A DNA stretch of 18,294 nucleotides from Nocardioides sp. (lineage in GTDB: Bacteria; Actinomycetota; Actinomycetes; Propionibacteriales; Nocardioidaceae): NCBI GenBank assembly GCA_030452025.1, contig JAKDNC010000014.1:1-18294 (forward strand), given 5' to 3'. The translations under genes and the position numbers were made by a program. Shown in pieces: positions 16,065-18,294 of the stretch (positions within the stretch are counted from its first letter, which is position 1; each line of letters begins with the position of its first letter). The notes beneath the pieces were generated by a model that saw only the letters and a list, made by a program, of their open reading frames with translations, did no database searches and had not been told where the DNA came from.

Positions 16065-17419
16065 CGGTCCACGCCTCCCATCACCGGGTCGATACTGGCG
16101 ATCGCCACGATCACGTCGGCGACCATGCCGCCCTCGCTCATCACAGACGTCCCCTGCAGGTTCACGAACGACGGGTCCCGGAAATGCGCTCGGAACGGTC
16201 GCGTGCCGCCGTCGGAGACGACGTGCGCGCCCATCTCCCCGCGGGGCGACTCGATCGGGACGTAGGCCTGCCCGGGCGGGACCGCGAAGCCCTCGGTGAC
16301 CAGCTTGAAGTGGTGGATCAGGGCCTCCATTGACTCCCCCATGATGTGGCGGATGTGGTCCAGGCTGTTGCCCATGCCGTCGGAGCCGATCGCCAGCTGG
16401 CTGGGCCAGGCGATCTTCTTGTCGGCCACCATCACCGGCGCGCCCTCGAGGTCGGCCAGCCGCGCTGCGGCCTGCTCGACGAGCTTGAGGGATTCCCACA
16501 TTTCGTTGACCCGGATCCGGAACCGCCCGTAGGAGTCGGAGGTGTCCCAGGTCTGGACCTCGAAGTCGTAGTCCTCGTAGCCGCAGTAGGGCTGGGTCTT
16601 TCGCAGGTCCCAGGCGTAGCCCGTGGACCGCAGGACCGGGCCGGTCATCCCGAGCGCCATGCACCCGGCCAGGTCGAGATGGCCGACGTTCTCCAGGCGG
16701 GCGCGGAAGATCGGGTTGGCGTTGCACAGGTCGGCGTACTCCGGGAGCCGCTTCTTCATCAGTGCCACGAAGTCGCGGATCTCGTCGAGCGCACCCGGCG
16801 GGAGGTCCTGGGCGACGCCGCCGGGACGGATGAACGCGTGGTTCATCCGGAGCCCGGTGATCAACTCGAAGAGATCGACGACCAGCTCGCGTTCACGGAA
16901 GCCGATCGTCATCACGGTCAGCGCGCCGAGCTCCATGCCGCCGGTCGCGATCGCGACGAGGTGGCTCGAGATCCGGTTCAGCTCCATGAGCAGGACCCGC
17001 ATGACCTGGGCCTTCTCGGGGATGTCGTCCTCGATGTCGAGGAGACGCTCGACACCGAGGACGTAGGTGGCCTCGTTGTAGAACGGCGCCAGGTAGTCCA
17101 TCCGGGTGCAGAACGTGACGCCCTGGACCCAGGAGCGGAACTCCATGTTCTTCTCGATGCCGGTGTGGAGATAGCCGATGCCGCAGCGGGCTTCGGTCAC
17201 CGTCTCGCCCTCAAGCTCGAGGATCAGCCGGAGCACCCCGTGGGTGGAGGGGTGCTGGGGGCCCATGTTCACCACGATGCGCTCGTCGGCGTGCTCGGCA
17301 ACGGAGTCCACGACGGAGTCCCAGTCCTGCCCGGTGACGGTGAAGACCCGTCCCTGGCTGGTCTCGGAGGTTCCAGCGAAGAGGTCCTGCTCGCCGGTGG
17401 TTGAGTTGGTCGACGTCAT
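16061..17419 (-). CDS. nuoD: NADH-quinone oxidoreductase subunit D (49 kDa)
   Basis: 452 residues. With NuoB it forms the menaquinone reduction site. NMGPQHPSTHGVLRL is at 51-65, with His60 matching the quinone-contacting His, and Tyr109 in RMDYLAPF matching the quinone-head Tyr; the 49-residue gap between them equals that of the bovine pair. HTGIEK and the C-terminal end IASIDPVMGGVDR are canonical. The ATG at 17419 has GGAGGA about 6 nt upstream, inside the preceding small ORF, and overlaps its stop. The 3' end overlaps nuoE by ATGA and contains the nuoE ribosome site. Confidence 0.97.
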   Translation of the reverse strand: MTSTNSTTGEQDLFAGTSETSQGRVFTVTGQDWDSVVDSVAEHADERIVVNMGPQHPSTHGVLRLILELEGETVTEARCGIGYLHTGIEKNMEFRSWVQGVTFCTRMDYLAPFYNEATYVLGVERLLDIEDDIPEKAQVMRVLLMELNRISSHLVAIATGGMELGALTVMTIGFRERELVVDLFELITGLRMNHAFIRPGGVAQDLPPGALDEIRDFVALMKKRLPEYADLCNANPIFRARLENVGHLDLAGCMALGMTGPVLRSTGYAWDLRKTQPYCGYEDYDFEVQTWDTSDSYGRFRIRVNEMWESLKLVEQAAARLADLEGAPVMVADKKIAWPSQLAIGSDGMGNSLDHIRHIMGESMEALIHHFKLVTEGFAVPPGQAYVPIESPRGEMGAHVVSDGGTRPFRAHFRDPSFVNLQGTSVMSEGGMVADVIVAIASIDPVMGGVDR

Positions 17420-17505
17420 CGGGTCCTCCGGTTCACTCGCAGTTCGAGCGCACGCGCACGGTCGACGGCCTGATTCGGAGCGCTACGCCCTCTCGCTTCG
17501 CTCAC
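17416..17505 (-). CDS. Possible 29-residue small ORF bridging nuoC and nuoD
   Basis: GTG 17505 overlaps the nuoC stop (GTGA), with GGAGGG about 9 nt upstream. The TGA at 17416 overlaps the nuoD start (ATGA). The product begins VSEARGRSAPNQAVDRARAL and is basic, with a possible amphipathic helix and no recognised family. The DNA opens with GTGAGCGAAGCGAGAGGG, which resembles the GAGCGAG-rich repeats of nuoE and nuoG. The nuoD ribosome-binding site lies in its last codons, so translating the ORF would bring ribosomes to nuoD. Confidence 0.4.
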   Translation of the reverse strand: MSEARGRSAPNQAVDRARALELRVNRRTR

Positions 17506-18170
17506 GAGTACGCCCTCCGCTCGTCCGGCGGCGGAATCGTTGCGCCCTTGTACTCCACGGGGATTCCGCCCAGTGGGTAGTCCTTGCGCTGCGGGTGGCC
17601 CGGCCAGTCGTCGGGCATCTCGATCCGGGCCAGCGACGGGTGGCCGTCGAAGATGATCCCGAAGAAGTCCCACGTCTCGCGCTCGTGCCAGTCGAGCGTC
17701 GGGTAGAGCGCGATCAGGCTGGGGATGTGCGGGTCGACGTCGGGGCAGGTGACCTCGACCCGGATCCGACGGTTCCACGTCATCGACATCAGGTGGTAGA
17801 CCGCGTGCAGCTCGCGGCCGATGTCGTCGGGATAGTGCACCCCGCTGACGCCGGAGCAGAACTCGAAGCGCAGGTCTGGCTGGTCACGGAGCTTCTTCGC
17901 CGCTTCGGGGAGGTTCTCTCGCGAGATGTGAAAGGTGATCTCGCCTCGGTGGACCACCACCTTGTCGATCAACCCGTCGAGTCCGTCGGCGACGACGTCG
18001 AACCATCCGCCGTAGGGACGCTGGGCCGCGCCCGGGTAGATGGTCGGCTTGACGATGCCGCCGTAGCCGGACGTGTCGCCGCTGCCCTGCACCCCGAACA
18101 TGCCGTGGCGCTCGCCGATCGACTCGATCTCGCCCGGCTGGGCCGGGAGGTTCTTGTTCTCCTCGGTCAT
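17502..18170 (-). CDS. nuoC: NADH-quinone oxidoreductase subunit C (30 kDa)
   Basis: 222 residues, a separate NuoC as in most bacteria, not the fused NuoCD of E. coli. The complex I 30-kDa signature is present as ERETWDFFGIIFDGHPSLARI from residue 153, followed by PDDWPGHPQRKDYPLGG. It is a structural subunit of the peripheral arm that contacts NuoD and NuoI. The ATG at 18170 overlaps the stop of a 16-codon ORF. The only upstream purine tract is an AGGGGG about 11-12 nt away, within repeat-like DNA, so initiation may depend on coupling. Confidence 0.96.
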   Translation of the reverse strand: MTEENKNLPAQPGEIESIGERHGMFGVQGSGDTSGYGGIVKPTIYPGAAQRPYGGWFDVVADGLDGLIDKVVVHRGEITFHISRENLPEAAKKLRDQPDLRFEFCSGVSGVHYPDDIGRELHAVYHLMSMTWNRRIRVEVTCPDVDPHIPSLIALYPTLDWHERETWDFFGIIFDGHPSLARIEMPDDWPGHPQRKDYPLGGIPVEYKGATIPPPDERRAYS

Positions 18171-18217
18171 GTTGATCCGACCCCCTGGTCGTTGGCTCGT
18201 CCCTTGATCGGGGTCAT
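18167..18217 (-). CDS. Possible 16-residue small ORF bridging nuoB and nuoC
   Basis: ATG 18217 overlaps the nuoB stop (ATGA), with AAGGGG about 9 nt upstream inside nuoB. The TGA at 18167 overlaps the nuoC start (ATGA). The product is MTPIKGRANDQGVGST. Its GRANDQGV resembles GRASDRGV, which the nuoE repeat encodes, and the DNA matches too, so this is a repeat remnant. A functional peptide is doubtful; translational coupling is the likely role. Confidence 0.35.
   Translation of the reverse strand: MTPIKGRANDQGVGST
18177..18203 (-). repeat. Degenerate copy of the nuo repeat in the nuoB/nuoC spacer
   Basis: Over 27 bp this matches the nuoE unit at 21 positions by eye: GGGACGAGC, then CGACC, then GGGGTC are shared in register on the minus strand. 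It occupies about half of the spacer and lies in the same relative frame as the nuoE copy. Confidence 0.6.
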
Positions 18218-18294
18218 CGCAGCAGCCCCTTCTGGTCCGACGTCGGCAGCGCGTTGAGCGCCTCCGTCTCCAGCTCGGTGACCTGGGTGGCGCG
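18214..18294 (-). CDS. nuoB: NADH-quinone oxidoreductase subunit B, C-terminal fragment
   Basis: Only the last 26 codons are inside the window, ending QVTELETEALNALPTSDQKGLLR then TGA at 18214. Identification rests mainly on position, directly upstream of nuoC in the conserved order A-B-C-D, and on the actinobacterial-type hydrophilic tail; the Cys ligands of cluster N2 are beyond the edge. The stop is overlapped by a small ORF start (ATGA). Confidence 0.8.
   Translation of the reverse strand, partial: RATQVTELETEALNALPTSDQKGLLR

Noticed and set aside
16065..16727. Upstream extension of the nuoE frame to 510 residues
   Set aside because: It lies entirely over nuoD in another frame. The ATG at 16064 overlaps the nuoD stop and has a good ribosome site.

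Overview
The window is high-G+C actinobacterial chromosome, best matching a Nocardioides-like member of the Propionibacteriales. This rests on codon bias, on the order nuoB to nuoN followed by a polyprenyl synthase, on long charged tails on several Nuo subunits, and on the protein sequences. The genus is an inference from memory and was not tested. All thirteen visible nuo genes are on the minus strand and run from right (nuoB, cut by the window edge) to left (nuoN). The menaquinone side-chain synthase follows.

Layout on the plus coordinate. 1-267 is the C-terminal end of a RarD/EamA-type transporter (+). 292-1988 is a coupled paaI-paaK pair (+), a thioesterase and phenylacetate-CoA ligase. 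1989-2116 is a convergent intergenic region holding a 61-bp perfect-armed hairpin. 2117-3136 is a long-chain polyprenyl diphosphate synthase (-). 3133-18294 is nuoN, M, L, K, J, I, H, G, F, E, D, C and the end of nuoB (-). nuoA would lie beyond the right edge. There is no gene-free stretch over 300 bases and no tRNA, rRNA, IS or CRISPR was seen.

The nuo genes encode a proton-pumping NADH:menaquinone oxidoreductase. NuoE, F and G form the NADH/FMN/Fe-S input module. NuoB, C, D and I form the quinone-reducing module. NuoH, J, K, L, M and N form the membrane arm. The terminal polyprenyl synthase starts inside the nuoN stop (GTGA overlap), so quinone tail supply is translationally coupled to the quinone-using enzyme.

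The main unusual signal is a family of short GAGCGA-rich repeats placed at gene junctions and inside reading frames of the nuo operon. A 31-bp core occurs twice as a 57-bp tandem repeat at the nuoE start. It occurs again as a 57-bp tandem array (two full units and one partial) inside nuoG, read in a different frame. There it inserts about 56 residues between the third and fourth cysteine ligands of a [4Fe-4S] cluster. Degenerate relatives lie in the nuoB/nuoC and nuoF/nuoG spacers, and possibly in nuoC/nuoD. Each of these three spacers is spanned exactly by a small ORF (16, 58 and 29 codons) that overlaps the upstream stop and downstream start by 4 bp. I interpret this as a protein-tolerated palindromic-element-like repeat that has entered a tightly coupled operon while keeping translational coupling.
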